From NCBI GenBank assembly GCA_902591755.1, contig CACJBX010000004.1, positions 1-64,000 of the forward strand: DNA of 64,000 nucleotides, read 5' to 3'. Shown piece by piece: positions 27,607 through 36,381 of the stretch. The position numbers and the translations under genes are program-made. Position 1 is the first letter of the stretch. The number at the start of each line of letters is the position of its first letter. This DNA comes from an uncultured Pelagibacteraceae bacterium. Its GTDB lineage: Bacteria > Pseudomonadota > Alphaproteobacteria > Pelagibacterales > Pelagibacteraceae. The notes under the pieces were generated by a model. The model worked only from the letters and a program-made list of their open reading frames with translations. It was not told the DNA's origin and made no database searches.

Positions 27607-28745
27607 AAAAAATTGGAATTATCGGAGCAGGGATATCAGGATTATACATAGCTAATCTTTTTAAAAAAAATCCTAAATATCAAGTATCAATTTTTGATAA
27701 AAAAAACTCTCTTAATCTAGATGAGGGATACGGTATACAATTATCTACAAACAGCGTCAAATTTTTAAATGAAATTGGATTTAACAAATTAGAAAAAAAC
27801 GAAAAATTTAATCCAGAAAAAATAAATTTTTATTCAAAAAAAGATGAAAATAAAATATGTGAATTAGATATATCTAAATTTAACTCAAGTGATTGTAAGT
27901 ATACTACTTTGAAAAGATCTACTTTGATCAATTTCCTAAAAAAAGATTTAGAGGATTTGATCAAAACAAATTTTAATGTGTCGAAAATTGATAAAGAGCA
28001 AGAAAAAATAATACTTACTTTTGAAAATGAAGAAACTCACGAATGTGATTGTCTAATTATTTCTGAAGGGGTTTTTTCAAAAAGTAGAAATCTTGTTTCA
28101 AATAAACAAGTTCAACCAAAATATAACAATACTTTAGCTATAAGGGGAATGATACCCGCAAATTCAAATATAATTGATAAAAAGAATATTTTGTTATTTT
28201 TGGGCTCTGATTTTCATCATGTAATTTATCCTATTTCTCCAGGTGGAGATTTAAACTTAATTGCTATAATGAAATATAAACTTTCAGCAGACGAACAGAA
28301 AAATTACTCATTGTTTGATGATGAATTATTTAAACAAAAAATTTTGGAAAATATTCCCCAAGAGAACAAAGAATTTTTTAATAATCTTAAAGAATTAAAA
28401 ATATTTCCTGTGTTTGTTAGTGATAATTTTTTTGAAGTAAAAATTAAGAACATTTATTTAATTGGAGATGCTTTTTTTGCTTTTCCACCATCATTTGCTC
28501 AAGGCGCATCTCAGTCTATAGAGGGGGCACATGAACTATTTGCTAGTATAGAAAATAATTCTATTGCTAATTTTTTTAAAAATAGGGTTAATAAAACAAA
28601 AATAGTAAATAATAGATCAAAATTGAATCAGTTTGCTTTTCATTTATCAAATCCTTTAACTGTATATCTTAGAAATATTTTTTTAAAAAAATTAGTAAAA
28701 AATAAAAAGTTTTTAGAAAGTTATTTGGGAAAAATTTATAGATAA
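27603..28745 (+). CDS. FAD-dependent monooxygenase (PHBH fold), substrate unknown
   Basis: Flavoprotein hydroxylase of 380 residues. The N-terminal FAD motif is GIIGAGISGLYIANLF, followed by GYGIQLSTNSVKFLNEIGF; the DG motif region is DCLIISEGVFSKSR, and the second FAD motif is YLIGDAFFAFPPSFAQGASQSIEGA. This plan is shared by UbiH-type ubiquinone hydroxylases and salicylate-type hydroxylases. An aromatic or quinone-precursor substrate is inferred. It follows mutY with a 4-nt overlap and ends 10 nt inside the 3' end of ccrM on the other strand. Confidence 0.75.
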   Translation: MKKIGIIGAGISGLYIANLFKKNPKYQVSIFDKKNSLNLDEGYGIQLSTNSVKFLNEIGFNKLEKNEKFNPEKINFYSKKDENKICELDISKFNSSDCKYTTLKRSTLINFLKKDLEDLIKTNFNVSKIDKEQEKIILTFENEETHECDCLIISEGVFSKSRNLVSNKQVQPKYNNTLAIRGMIPANSNIIDKKNILLFLGSDFHHVIYPISPGGDLNLIAIMKYKLSADEQKNYSLFDDELFKQKILENIPQENKEFFNNLKELKIFPVFVSDNFFEVKIKNIYLIGDAFFAFPPSFAQGASQSIEGAHELFASIENNSIANFFKNRVNKTKIVNNRSKLNQFAFHLSNPLTVYLRNIFLKKLVKNKKFLESYLGKIYR

Positions 28746-29815
28746 CTTTTTGACAAGAATTTTTGTCTTAAATTATCTATTGGCACGAAAGTATTTCCTA
28801 ATTCACAATGCCAATAAGTCCATCCATTACAGCTTTCAGCTCCTAAAATTGTAGCTGCAACTTTATGAATTGAACCTTCGGTTTGAGCATGTTTGATACT
28901 CCCATCAACCATAATTTTTGCACTGATTTTCTTCTTATTATCAAAAATAATGGTGCCAGGCTTAATTATTCCCAACTCAACCAATGAACCAAAAGGTATT
29001 CTTGGTTTGGATTTATTGTTTTTAAGCGTATCTAAATAATGATCTTCTATTGGTTTTGTATTCTTTAATCTTTTCTCGGCAACCTTGAAATAGACTTTTT
29101 CTTTTTCTATACCATAATAATTTCTACTCAATTTTTTTGCAACCGTTGCAGTTGTGCCTGATCCTAAAAATGGATCAAGAATTAAATCATCTTTATTTGA
29201 AGTTGCTAATAAAATTCTATGAAGCAAGGCTTCTGGTTTTTGTGTAGAATGAACTTTCTTTCCATTTTTTTTTAAACGTTCTGCTCCGTTGCAAATGGGG
29301 AGATCCCAATTAGATCTCATTTGTAAATCATCATTCAAACATTTTAATGATTGGTAATTAAAAGTATATTTTGAATTCTCTGATTTTGAAGCCCAAATTA
29401 AAGTTTCATGAGCATTCGTAAACCTTGTTCCTCTAAAATTTGGCATTGGATTTTTTTTGTTCCAAATTACATCATTTAAAATCCAAAACCCTAAATTTTG
29501 AATAGCTGTGCCAACTCTAAATATATTATGATAACTTCCTATAACCCAGATTGCTCCATTTTTTTTTAAAATTCTCTTACACTCACTTAACCATGCGTAT
29601 GTGAATTCGTCATATTTCTTAAAACTTTCAAATTGATCCCATTTATCACTTACTGCATTTACTTTTGATCTATCTGGTCTAGTTAGTTTATTTTTTAGTT
29701 GAAGGTTGTATGGCGGATCTGCAAAAACTAAATCGAAAGTCTCATCTGGAATTTTTTTCAATTCTTTAAGACTGTCTCCGTTAATAATTTTGTTTTTTAA
29801 GTTTAACTCTCTCAT
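28736..29815 (-). CDS. ccrM: Cell-cycle-type adenine DNA methyltransferase (GANTC), CcrM
   Basis: N6-adenine methyltransferase of the beta class (359 residues). Motif IV DPPYNLQL lies near residue 33, the FxGxG-type SAM motif is DPFLGSGTTATVAKKLSRNYYG near 215, and the target-recognition stretch DVIWNKKNPMPNFRGTRFTNAHETLIWA is typical of CcrM/HinfI. The C-terminal ~90 residues form the extra DNA-binding domain of CcrM (IPFGSLVELGIIKPG ... SCNGWTYWHCE). No restriction gene is nearby, so it is an orphan methylase. Its leader carries two GANTC sites. Confidence 0.93.
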   Translation of the reverse strand: MRELNLKNKIINGDSLKELKKIPDETFDLVFADPPYNLQLKNKLTRPDRSKVNAVSDKWDQFESFKKYDEFTYAWLSECKRILKKNGAIWVIGSYHNIFRVGTAIQNLGFWILNDVIWNKKNPMPNFRGTRFTNAHETLIWASKSENSKYTFNYQSLKCLNDDLQMRSNWDLPICNGAERLKKNGKKVHSTQKPEALLHRILLATSNKDDLILDPFLGSGTTATVAKKLSRNYYGIEKEKVYFKVAEKRLKNTKPIEDHYLDTLKNNKSKPRIPFGSLVELGIIKPGTIIFDNKKKISAKIMVDGSIKHAQTEGSIHKVAATILGAESCNGWTYWHCELGNTFVPIDNLRQKFLSKSYL

Positions 29816-29895
29816 TTTAAAAGAAACAATTAGACTCTAGGTCAGAGTCCAGGTCAACTCATGATTGAATTAATTTTGATTAATTGTGTCTTCGA
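29816..29895 (-). promoter_or_regulatory. ccrM leader/promoter with two GANTC sites
   Basis: This 80-bp gap between rnhB and ccrM contains GACTC (29833-29837) and GAGTC (29845-29849), both methylation targets of the enzyme encoded downstream. Methylation state could feed back on ccrM expression, as is known for Caulobacter ccrM. An AT-rich dyad TTAATTTTGATTAA (29870-29883) further upstream may be part of the promoter. No clear -35/-10 pair is visible. Confidence 0.5.
29833..29849. repeat. Perfect inverted repeat GACTCT-AGGTC-AGAGTC
   Basis: A 17-bp dyad with 6-bp arms and a 5-nt loop; each arm contains one GANTC site. It begins 18 bp upstream of the ccrM start codon, so in RNA it would form a small hairpin near the ribosome-binding region, and in DNA it could be an operator. 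Confidence 0.8.
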
Positions 29896-30480
29896 TTATT
29901 TGGGACTCAATATATTGTGTATTGGTTTAAATGTTTTTCTATGATGTTTTGTAATTCCAAATTTTTTAATTGCTGAAAGATGATCTCTAGTTCCATAGCC
30001 AACATTTTTATCCCACAAATAAGCTTTGAATTTTTTTGACATTTTTTTAATTAATCGGTCTCTTGATACTTTTGCTAAAATAGATGCTGCAGAAATTTCT
30101 GGAATTTTCTGGTCACCTCTAACAACTGATTTTATATTTAGGTTATTAATATTAGGTTTTTTATTTCCATCAACTTTTACTATTTTAGGTTTGAATTTTA
30201 ATTTTAAAATTGATCTTTTCATTGCCAAAAGAGATGCGTTTAAAATATTAATTTTCTCAATTTCTTTCTTTGAGGCAGTCCCAATAGCCCAATAAGAATT
30301 TTTTTTTATATAGTTTTCCAAAAATTCTCTTTTCTTAGGAGATAATTTTTTTGAGTCTTTTACTTTCTTTTTATCAAAACCTTTTTTAAAGACTACAGTC
30401 GCGGCATATACAGGCCCAATAAGACTACCTCTACCGACCTCATCTACTCCAGCTACATTTTTTTGAGATTTATATTCCAA
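29896..30480 (-). CDS. rnhB: Ribonuclease HII
   Basis: Removes ribonucleotides and RNA primers from DNA (194 residues). The N-terminal catalytic motif is VAGVDEVGRGSLIGPVYAA with the Asp-Glu pair; further carboxylates lie in VKVDGNKKP (~102) and ISAASILAKVSRD (~130). The C-terminal YGTRDHLSAIKKFGITKHHRKTF is characteristic. It starts 11 nt inside the end of the UDG gene. The neighbouring rnhB-ccrM order is common in alphaproteobacteria. Confidence 0.95.
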   Translation of the reverse strand: MEYKSQKNVAGVDEVGRGSLIGPVYAATVVFKKGFDKKKVKDSKKLSPKKREFLENYIKKNSYWAIGTASKKEIEKINILNASLLAMKRSILKLKFKPKIVKVDGNKKPNINNLNIKSVVRGDQKIPEISAASILAKVSRDRLIKKMSKKFKAYLWDKNVGYGTRDHLSAIKKFGITKHHRKTFKPIHNILSPK

Positions 30481-31126
30481 TTTTCAATTCTTTAATTTTA
30501 TTCTTTATTTCTTTTAAATCTGCCCAAGAAAATTTTTTTTGATCAGGCTGTCTTAACAAATAAGCAGGGTGAAAAGTAATCATAGTTAAGTAAGTTTTGT
30601 TATTAACAATTAGTTCTTTCCAAACTCCTCTTGATTTAGAAATTTTCTCCTTATTTCCGAAAAAAGCCTCCATAGCAGTGCTTCCTAATAATATTATTAA
30701 CTTGGGGTTTATTATTGAAATATGTTTTTTTATAAAAGGAGCATAAGTATTAATCTCAACTTCATTAGGTTTTCTATTTTCGGGTGGTCTGTAATTTACT
30801 ATATTTGTTACATAAACTTTATTTCGTTTAATATTTATCGCTGCTAACATTTTGTTCAAAAGTAAGCCTGCGTCGCCTACAAATGGTTTTCCCTGCTCAT
30901 CTTCTTTTTGACCAGGGCCTTCACCTATCAGCATAATGCCACTGTCATGATCACCATCAGCAAAAACTAGATTGTTTGAACTATTTTTTAAATTACAATT
31001 TTCAATATTAGAGATCTCGACCTTAAGTTTTTTAAGCAAATCCTCCTTTTTTTCGATTTTAACAAATCTTTTAATAGGAGCATTTGAGAAGTTAAAAGTA
31101 GATTTGATAAAATTGTATTTTTGCAT
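30470..31126 (-). CDS. Uracil-DNA glycosylase family 4/5-like, lacking Fe-S cysteines
   Basis: UDG-superfamily repair enzyme of 218 residues. It has the active-site motif MLIGEGPGQKEDEQGKPFVG (~65-84), the YVTNIVNYRPPENRKP stretch (~105-120) and the motif TFHPAYLLR near 187. Ordinary family 4 enzymes have four cysteines that bind a [4Fe-4S] cluster; here Cys44 is the only cysteine in the protein and the CRPP position reads YRPP, so no such cluster can form. Uracil removal is still likely. It is upstream of rnhB and divergent from the TPR gene. Confidence 0.85.
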   Translation of the reverse strand: MQKYNFIKSTFNFSNAPIKRFVKIEKKEDLLKKLKVEISNIENCNLKNSSNNLVFADGDHDSGIMLIGEGPGQKEDEQGKPFVGDAGLLLNKMLAAINIKRNKVYVTNIVNYRPPENRKPNEVEINTYAPFIKKHISIINPKLIILLGSTAMEAFFGNKEKISKSRGVWKELIVNNKTYLTMITFHPAYLLRQPDQKKFSWADLKEIKNKIKELKIGI

Positions 31127-31168
31127 TTTATTTCTTTTATTTAAAAAAAAAAATCATATTCTTTAAAT

Positions 31169-32842
31169 ATGAAAAAAATCTGTTTTTTTTTAATAATTTT
31201 TTTATATCAAAATTTTTCCTACTCTAAAACAATTGAAAATATTGAATTCAACCACAAGTATTTATCAAATTATTTTTCAGCAATATTATCTATCAATAAC
31301 CAAGACGATAAGGACTCTTTAAAATACTTAAATAATACAAAGGGTTTAGTCAAAACTCATGAGAGTTATTTGGAAAATTATCTCATCTCGTTAGTCTTAA
31401 ACAATAAAATTGATATCGCTTTTAATAAAGCTATTCAATTAAAGGCTAACGAGTTAAATTTTTTTGAGGCTAAAGTACTTTTAGCTCTAAATTCCATAAA
31501 TAAAAAAGATTTTTCAAATGCGATGTTAACCTTGGAGCAAATGGATGAAGTTCCGCTAGATACTCTTGAGCTTATTATTAAAGAAACATTAAAAGATTAT
31601 CTAGATACAATTAAATTTAAAAAGATGGATAAAAACGAAGATGTCCAGTTCGGTGAAATAGATAAAATAAAAAAGATTTTTCAGTCTTGTTACTTAGGCA
31701 AAGAAAACACAGATCTACTATTTGAAGAGCTTGTAATTAAAGATACTGAAGATTTTTCAAGGTATATTTTTTTCTACATTAATTATTTAGCACAAATCAA
31801 AGATTTTGATAAAATTAACGAGTTACAAAATACTATTGATTATACGAATAGCAGCATTTTAATTGCTCAAGCAAAACAGTGGATTGAAAATAAAAGATAC
31901 GACAAAATTACTTCTACGTTTTCATGTAAAAATGAAAATCATATTATATCTGAGTTTTTGTTTTTGATTTCTAACTTATATTCTTCACAGGAACTTTATA
32001 AAAAGTCAAATTTCTATATTCATTTATCAAATTATCTAAATCCTGAATTTAATTTTAATAATAGTTTATTAGCTGAAAATTATATAAGTAATAAAAAATT
32101 CGATTTAGCTTTAAAATCTTTGAATTCTATTTCAGAGGAAGATCTTATTTTTAACTGGTATAAAAATAAAAAAAAATCTTCAATTATCAAAAAACAGGAA
32201 AATGGAACAGCAGCACTCAATTTTTTAGAAAAAAAATTTGATGGATTAAAAACTAATAATATAAAAATTTTATATGATATGGGTGGAATTTACAAAAGTT
32301 TTGAAAAATATGACGAGGCGATAAAAATTTACTCTAAATTGTTAGACATGCTTGACAACAGATCAAAAGCTTATGCTGATATTTTATACAGGCGGGGAGG
32401 CAGCTTTGAAAGGATTGGAGATTACGAAACTGCTGATAAAGATTTATTAGAGTCTTTAAATATTACTCGAGAAAATCCTTACGTATTAAATTACCTTGCA
32501 TATAGTTGGTTGGAGAGAAACTATAAAATTGAACTTTCAATGGAAATGTTAAAAGAAGCATATGATTTAAGAAAGAATGATCCTTATATAACCGACTCTT
32601 TGGGATGGGGATATTATTTAATAAACGATTTTGAAAATGCAGAAAAATATTTAAAGAAAGCTGTAGAATTAATGCCATTTGATCCGATAGTGAATGATCA
32701 TTACGGGGACATACTTTGGATGTTAAATAGAAAAATACAAGCAAGATATTTTTGGAACAATGTATTAAATTTAGATGAAACAGACGATGAAATGAAAATT
32801 GATGTTAAAAAAAAGATTATTTATGGTATAGAAAAAACCTAA
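31169..32842 (+). CDS. Exported tetratricopeptide-repeat protein
   Basis: A 557-residue protein with an N-terminal hydrophobic signal (MKKICFFLIIFLYQNFSYS) and helical repeats. Clear TPR units lie in the C-terminal half (e.g. YDMGGIYKSFEKYDEAIKIY ~370, DSLGWGYYLINDFENAEKYLKKAVEL ~478, VNDHYGDILWMLN ~505). Similar proteins precede ispE in other alphaproteobacteria. No catalytic motif is visible; a scaffold role in the periplasm or at the envelope is inference. ispE follows 7 nt downstream. Confidence 0.82.
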   Translation: MKKICFFLIIFLYQNFSYSKTIENIEFNHKYLSNYFSAILSINNQDDKDSLKYLNNTKGLVKTHESYLENYLISLVLNNKIDIAFNKAIQLKANELNFFEAKVLLALNSINKKDFSNAMLTLEQMDEVPLDTLELIIKETLKDYLDTIKFKKMDKNEDVQFGEIDKIKKIFQSCYLGKENTDLLFEELVIKDTEDFSRYIFFYINYLAQIKDFDKINELQNTIDYTNSSILIAQAKQWIENKRYDKITSTFSCKNENHIISEFLFLISNLYSSQELYKKSNFYIHLSNYLNPEFNFNNSLLAENYISNKKFDLALKSLNSISEEDLIFNWYKNKKKSSIIKKQENGTAALNFLEKKFDGLKTNNIKILYDMGGIYKSFEKYDEAIKIYSKLLDMLDNRSKAYADILYRRGGSFERIGDYETADKDLLESLNITRENPYVLNYLAYSWLERNYKIELSMEMLKEAYDLRKNDPYITDSLGWGYYLINDFENAEKYLKKAVELMPFDPIVNDHYGDILWMLNRKIQARYFWNNVLNLDETDDEMKIDVKKKIIYGIEKT

Positions 32843-32849
32843 ATTTCAC

Positions 32850-33680
32850 ATGCACAGAAAAGTAATAAAGTCTTTTGCAAAAATTAATCTTTTTTTAAAT
32901 GTAGTTTCAAAAAAAAAAAAATTGCATAGAGTTCAGTCTCTTTTTAGCTTTATTGACCTACATGATAGAATAGAAATATCGACAATTAATCGTAAAAAAC
33001 ATTTTATAAAATTTGATGGAAAATTCTCTAAAGGAATAAGTAAAAAAAATTCTATTTCGACTTTACTAAAAATTTTAGACCACAAAGGACTAATTAAAAA
33101 AAAATACTATATTAAAGTTACAAAAAATATTCCTCAAAAGTCAGGTATGGGAGGGGGCTCTATGAATGCTGCCTCAATTCTAAATTTTTTTTTAAAAAGG
33201 AAAATTGTAACTTTAAATAAAAAAAGAATTTTAGAGATTTGTGAGTTGGTAGGTAACGATGTAAAAATAGGGTTATATAAGGGTCCAATTTTTTTGAACT
33301 CAAACAATTCAATTCAATCATTAAAAAAAGGATTGAGTTATCATTTGCTTATATTTAAACCAAAAATTGGATGTTCTACAAAATATATTTTTTCAAAATT
33401 TAAAAATTTTTCAAAGAAAATATCATCAAATAAAAAAAATTTGCTTAAATTAAATAACAAACAGAATGATTTGGAACCAATTGTATTAAAAAAATTTAAA
33501 AATATTAGCAAACCAGTATTTTTTTTGAAAAGCTTAAAAGGGATAGAATTTGTAAGAATGACAGGGTCTGGTTCTAGCTTTGTTGCCTATTTTAAGTCTA
33601 AAAAAAACTTACTAAATGCGTCTAAATTATTCACCAATAAATACAAAAAATATTGGTCTGTAATGTCTAAAACTATATAA
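32850..33680 (+). CDS. ispE: 4-diphosphocytidyl-2-C-methyl-D-erythritol kinase
   Basis: GHMP kinase of the MEP isoprenoid pathway (276 residues). It has the N-terminal SFAKINLFLNVV motif, the ATP-binding GHMP loop PQKSGMGGGSMNAASILN near residue 92, and the C-terminal VRMTGSGSSFVAYF. Family length is 280-300, so it is compact but complete. With ispH at 16 kb it shows the MEP route is used to make the prenyl units needed for ubiquinone, heme a and carotenoids. Confidence 0.94.
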   Translation: MHRKVIKSFAKINLFLNVVSKKKKLHRVQSLFSFIDLHDRIEISTINRKKHFIKFDGKFSKGISKKNSISTLLKILDHKGLIKKKYYIKVTKNIPQKSGMGGGSMNAASILNFFLKRKIVTLNKKRILEICELVGNDVKIGLYKGPIFLNSNNSIQSLKKGLSYHLLIFKPKIGCSTKYIFSKFKNFSKKISSNKKNLLKLNNKQNDLEPIVLKKFKNISKPVFFLKSLKGIEFVRMTGSGSSFVAYFKSKKNLLNASKLFTNKYKKYWSVMSKTI

Positions 33681-33713
33681 TTTTTGATTAGTTGTGTTAT
33701 AAGAATTTAATTT

Positions 33714-33788
33714 TGGGGCGTAGCCAAGTGGTAAGGCAGCGGTTTTTGGTACCGCCATTCCTAGGTTCGAATCCTAGCGCCCCAGCCA
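33714..33788 (+). tRNA. tRNA-Gln (anticodon TTG)
   Basis: A cloverleaf folds from TGGGGCG...CGCCCCA (acceptor), a D arm around GCCAAGTGGTAAGGC, an anticodon arm GCGGT-TTTTGGT-ACCGC with anticodon TTG, and the T arm CTAGGTTCGAATCCTAG. Discriminator G and an encoded CCA (33786-33788) complete 75 nt. It is the only RNA gene I find in the window. It sits 33 nt after ispE and only 3 nt before the start codon of the CCA-adding enzyme. Confidence 0.97.
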
Positions 33789-33791
33789 GTT

Positions 33792-35063
33792 ATGTTTAAA
33801 CTAATTAATAACTTTTTTAACTACAGTAAAAACGATTTATTTAAAAAGAATACATTGGATATTCAGAAAAATTTTCCAGTAAAAAAAATTTTTGATGCAA
33901 TTAAGTCTTTTTCAGATGAAAGCGATGTTTATTATGTAGGAGGATGTGTTAGGAAGATTTTTTGTCATGAGTTAGTGGATGATATTGATTTAGCAACAAA
34001 CATAAATCCTGACGAAGTTATACTGACGTTAAAGAAAAATAATATTTCCTTTTATGAAACTGGGAAAAATCATGGAACAATAACCGCAATTATTGATGAC
34101 AAGAAATTTGAAATTACATCTTTAAGGAAGGACATATCTACCGACGGAAGGCACGCGAAAGTATTATTTTCAAAAGATTGGAGAGAAGATGCGGAAAGAA
34201 GAGACTTTACTTTTAACTCAATCTACTCGAATATTTATGGTGAGGTGTTTGATCCCTTTAATGGAAGAAAAGATTTAGAAAATGGTTGTGTCACGTTTAT
34301 TGGAGATCCGTCGAAACGCATCAAAGAAGATTACCTTAGAATACTCAGATATATAAGATTTTTCTTAAACTATTCAAAAAAAGACCACGAGCCAAAAATA
34401 AAAAAAATTATCAAACAAAATTTAGATGGCTTGCTTAAAATCTCTAAAGAAAGATTAATAGATGAATTAAAAAAGATCATTTTTTCCAAAGGGTTCATAA
34501 ACCTAAAAAAGGACGATTTTTCAAAAGAAATTCTTGAACTTGTTTTCCCAAGTTTAAACAATACTTCATTTTTAAATGATAAAAACAAACTTCTTATTGA
34601 GGATATACAATTAAACAAGAATTTCATTGTATTGTTAAGCGCCATGATGATCAAAGATTTAAATAGTATTAATTATATACTTTATAAGTTCAATTTTTCT
34701 AACCAAGATAAGCAGAGACTTCTTTATATTCACGATAATTATCAAATGAGTTTAGAAAAAAGTTTTTTTGATAGAGAGTTAAAAAAAAGAATATATTTTG
34801 GAGAAAAAGAAAGTCTTTTAGATCTTATAACTTTGCAATTATTAATTTTTCATAAAAATGAAAAGGCACTTAATGATCTGATTAAAATCACAAAAAAAAC
34901 AGATTTGCCGAAATTTCCTTATAACGCTGATTTTTTAATTAAAAATTTTGATTATAAACCTGGAAAAAAAATGGGAAAAAAACTTAAAGAACTTGAGACA
35001 CTTTGGGTTGATAATGATTTTAAAATCTCTAAAGAAGAAATTAAGAAAATTATTCTTAATTAA
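33792..35063 (+). CDS. cca: CCA tRNA nucleotidyltransferase / poly(A) polymerase family
   Basis: Class II nucleotidyltransferase that builds or repairs the tRNA 3' CCA (423 residues). The head domain shows [28 protein letters not shown] near residue 50, [21 protein letters not shown], and [27 protein letters not shown]; the [17 protein letters not shown] stretch follows. The alphaproteobacterial CCA enzyme and poly(A) polymerase are hard to separate by eye. The ATG lies 3 nt after the tRNA-Gln CCA; there is no in-frame ATG nearby that would give a normal leader. Confidence 0.88.
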   Translation: MFKLINNFFNYSKNDLFKKNTLDIQKNFPVKKIFDAIKSFSDESDVYYVGGCVRKIFCHELVDDIDLATNINPDEVILTLKKNNISFYETGKNHGTITAIIDDKKFEITSLRKDISTDGRHAKVLFSKDWREDAERRDFTFNSIYSNIYGEVFDPFNGRKDLENGCVTFIGDPSKRIKEDYLRILRYIRFFLNYSKKDHEPKIKKIIKQNLDGLLKISKERLIDELKKIIFSKGFINLKKDDFSKEILELVFPSLNNTSFLNDKNKLLIEDIQLNKNFIVLLSAMMIKDLNSINYILYKFNFSNQDKQRLLYIHDNYQMSLEKSFFDRELKKRIYFGEKESLLDLITLQLLIFHKNEKALNDLIKITKKTDLPKFPYNADFLIKNFDYKPGKKMGKKLKELETLWVDNDFKISKEEIKKIILN

Positions 35064-35533
35064 AGATATTTGACATCTTCAATTTCAAAATTTTTTTCAC
35101 CAGAGGGAGTTTTTATTTCAACTAAATCATTTTTATTTTTTCCTATTAAACCCTTTCCTATTGGTGATTGAAAAAAAATTAGGTTTTCTTTAAGATCAGC
35201 CTCGTCTTTGCCAACAATTTTATATGTTAATTTTTCATTAGAATCTAAATCTTTCAGGTAAACAGTTGAGCCAAATATTACCTTTCCAAGATTTTCGATT
35301 TTAGTTACATCGATAACATTAGCTCTTGCAATAATATCCTCAATTTGCTGAATACGACCCTCGTTATGTGACTGCTGCTCTTTAGCTGCATGATATTCAG
35401 CATTTTCTTTTAAATCGCCATGTGATCTAGCTTCCGAAATAGCAGATACTATTTCTGGCCTCTTTTTTTCTTTTAAAAAAACTAATTCTTCTTTTAGTTT
35501 AGTTAATCCGTTAACTGTTATCGGTTCTTTCAT
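35060..35533 (-). CDS. greA: Transcription elongation factor GreA
   Basis: Stimulates cleavage of backtracked RNA by RNA polymerase (157 residues). The N-terminal coiled coil reads [46 protein letters not shown] with the acidic tip (DLKENAEY). The C-terminal FKBP-like domain ends [23 protein letters not shown]. It is transcribed after hemF (8-nt gap) and its 3' end overlaps cca by 4 nt on the other strand. Confidence 0.97.
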   Translation of the reverse strand: MKEPITVNGLTKLKEELVFLKEKKRPEIVSAISEARSHGDLKENAEYHAAKEQQSHNEGRIQQIEDIIARANVIDVTKIENLGKVIFGSTVYLKDLDSNEKLTYKIVGKDEADLKENLIFFQSPIGKGLIGKNKNDLVEIKTPSGEKNFEIEDVKYL

Positions 35534-35541
35534 AAATTATT

Positions 35542-36369
35542 TTATTCCCAATTAGCTGTAGGAGGTAAAGACATCAAAATAGCTTCCACGTTTCCTCCAG
35601 TTTGTAATCCAAACTTAGTGCCTCTGTCATAAAGCAAATTAAATTCAACATACCTCCCTCTTTTTTTATTTTGAATTAGTTTGTCCTTTTTTTTCCATCT
35701 TTTTTTAATTTTTTTTGCAATTATTTCTTTAAATAAATATGAAAAAACTATACCCACATCTCTTACAAAAGCGAAATCTTTGTCCCAATTTTGCTTCTTA
35801 TAATCGAAAAATATCCCCCCAATTCCTCTTGGTTCATTTCTGTGATGTAAATAAAAATAATCATCACACCATTTTTTATATTTTTTATAATAGTTTTTAC
35901 CGTGTTTATTGCACATCATTTTTAATTTTTTCTCAACAATTCTTTCAAGCGCAGAGTCTTTAAAGCACGGTGTAAAATCCATCCCTCCACCAAACCACCC
36001 ATGATCAGTAATTATGTATCTTGTATTGAAATGCATTGCTGGGATATGGGGATTTCTCATATGCATAACAATTGATATTCCTGATGCCCAAAAATTTTTA
36101 CTGTTGTTAAATCTAGGTATTTTTTTTTTAAAATCATTTGAAAAATTTCCATATACTTCAGAAAAATTTACTCCAACTTTTTCAAAAATATTTCCGTTTT
36201 TAAGAAGCTTTGATTTTCCACCACCCTCATCTTTTGTTTCGCTTCTAGACCAAACTTTCGTCTTAAAATAAGAGGATCCATTTTCAATACTCTCAATCTC
36301 GTGACAAATTAATTCTTGAATGGTTAAAAACCAATTTCGTGCTAATTTTTTTTTAATATTCTCTTCCAT
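35542..36369 (-). CDS. hemF: Oxygen-dependent coproporphyrinogen III oxidase
   Basis: Converts coproporphyrinogen III to protoporphyrinogen IX using O2 (275 residues). It shows EDGGG-like DEGGGKSKLLKNGNIFEKVGVNFS, IVMHMRNPHIPAMHFNTRY, WFGGGMDFTPCF, HHRNEPRGIGGIFFDY and GLQTGGNVEAILMSLPPTANWE at the very end. The C-terminus stops about 10-20 residues earlier than many homologues, but all catalytic blocks are present. It lies between trmL and greA and fits an aerobic, heme-using cell. Confidence 0.95.
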   Translation of the reverse strand: MEENIKKKLARNWFLTIQELICHEIESIENGSSYFKTKVWSRSETKDEGGGKSKLLKNGNIFEKVGVNFSEVYGNFSNDFKKKIPRFNNSKNFWASGISIVMHMRNPHIPAMHFNTRYIITDHGWFGGGMDFTPCFKDSALERIVEKKLKMMCNKHGKNYYKKYKKWCDDYFYLHHRNEPRGIGGIFFDYKKQNWDKDFAFVRDVGIVFSYLFKEIIAKKIKKRWKKKDKLIQNKKRGRYVEFNLLYDRGTKFGLQTGGNVEAILMSLPPTANWE

Positions 36370-36381
36370 AGATTAATTTGA

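Noticed and set aside
29870-29883. TTAATTTTGATTAA as a CtrA-type box in the ccrM leader
   Set aside because: The consensus is TTAA-N7-TTAA; here the gap is 6 nt, and TTAA pairs are frequent by chance in this base composition.
35542-35560. hemF as a truncated pseudogene
   Set aside because: It ends shortly after MSLPPTANW, a little early for the family, but all conserved catalytic blocks lie before this point.
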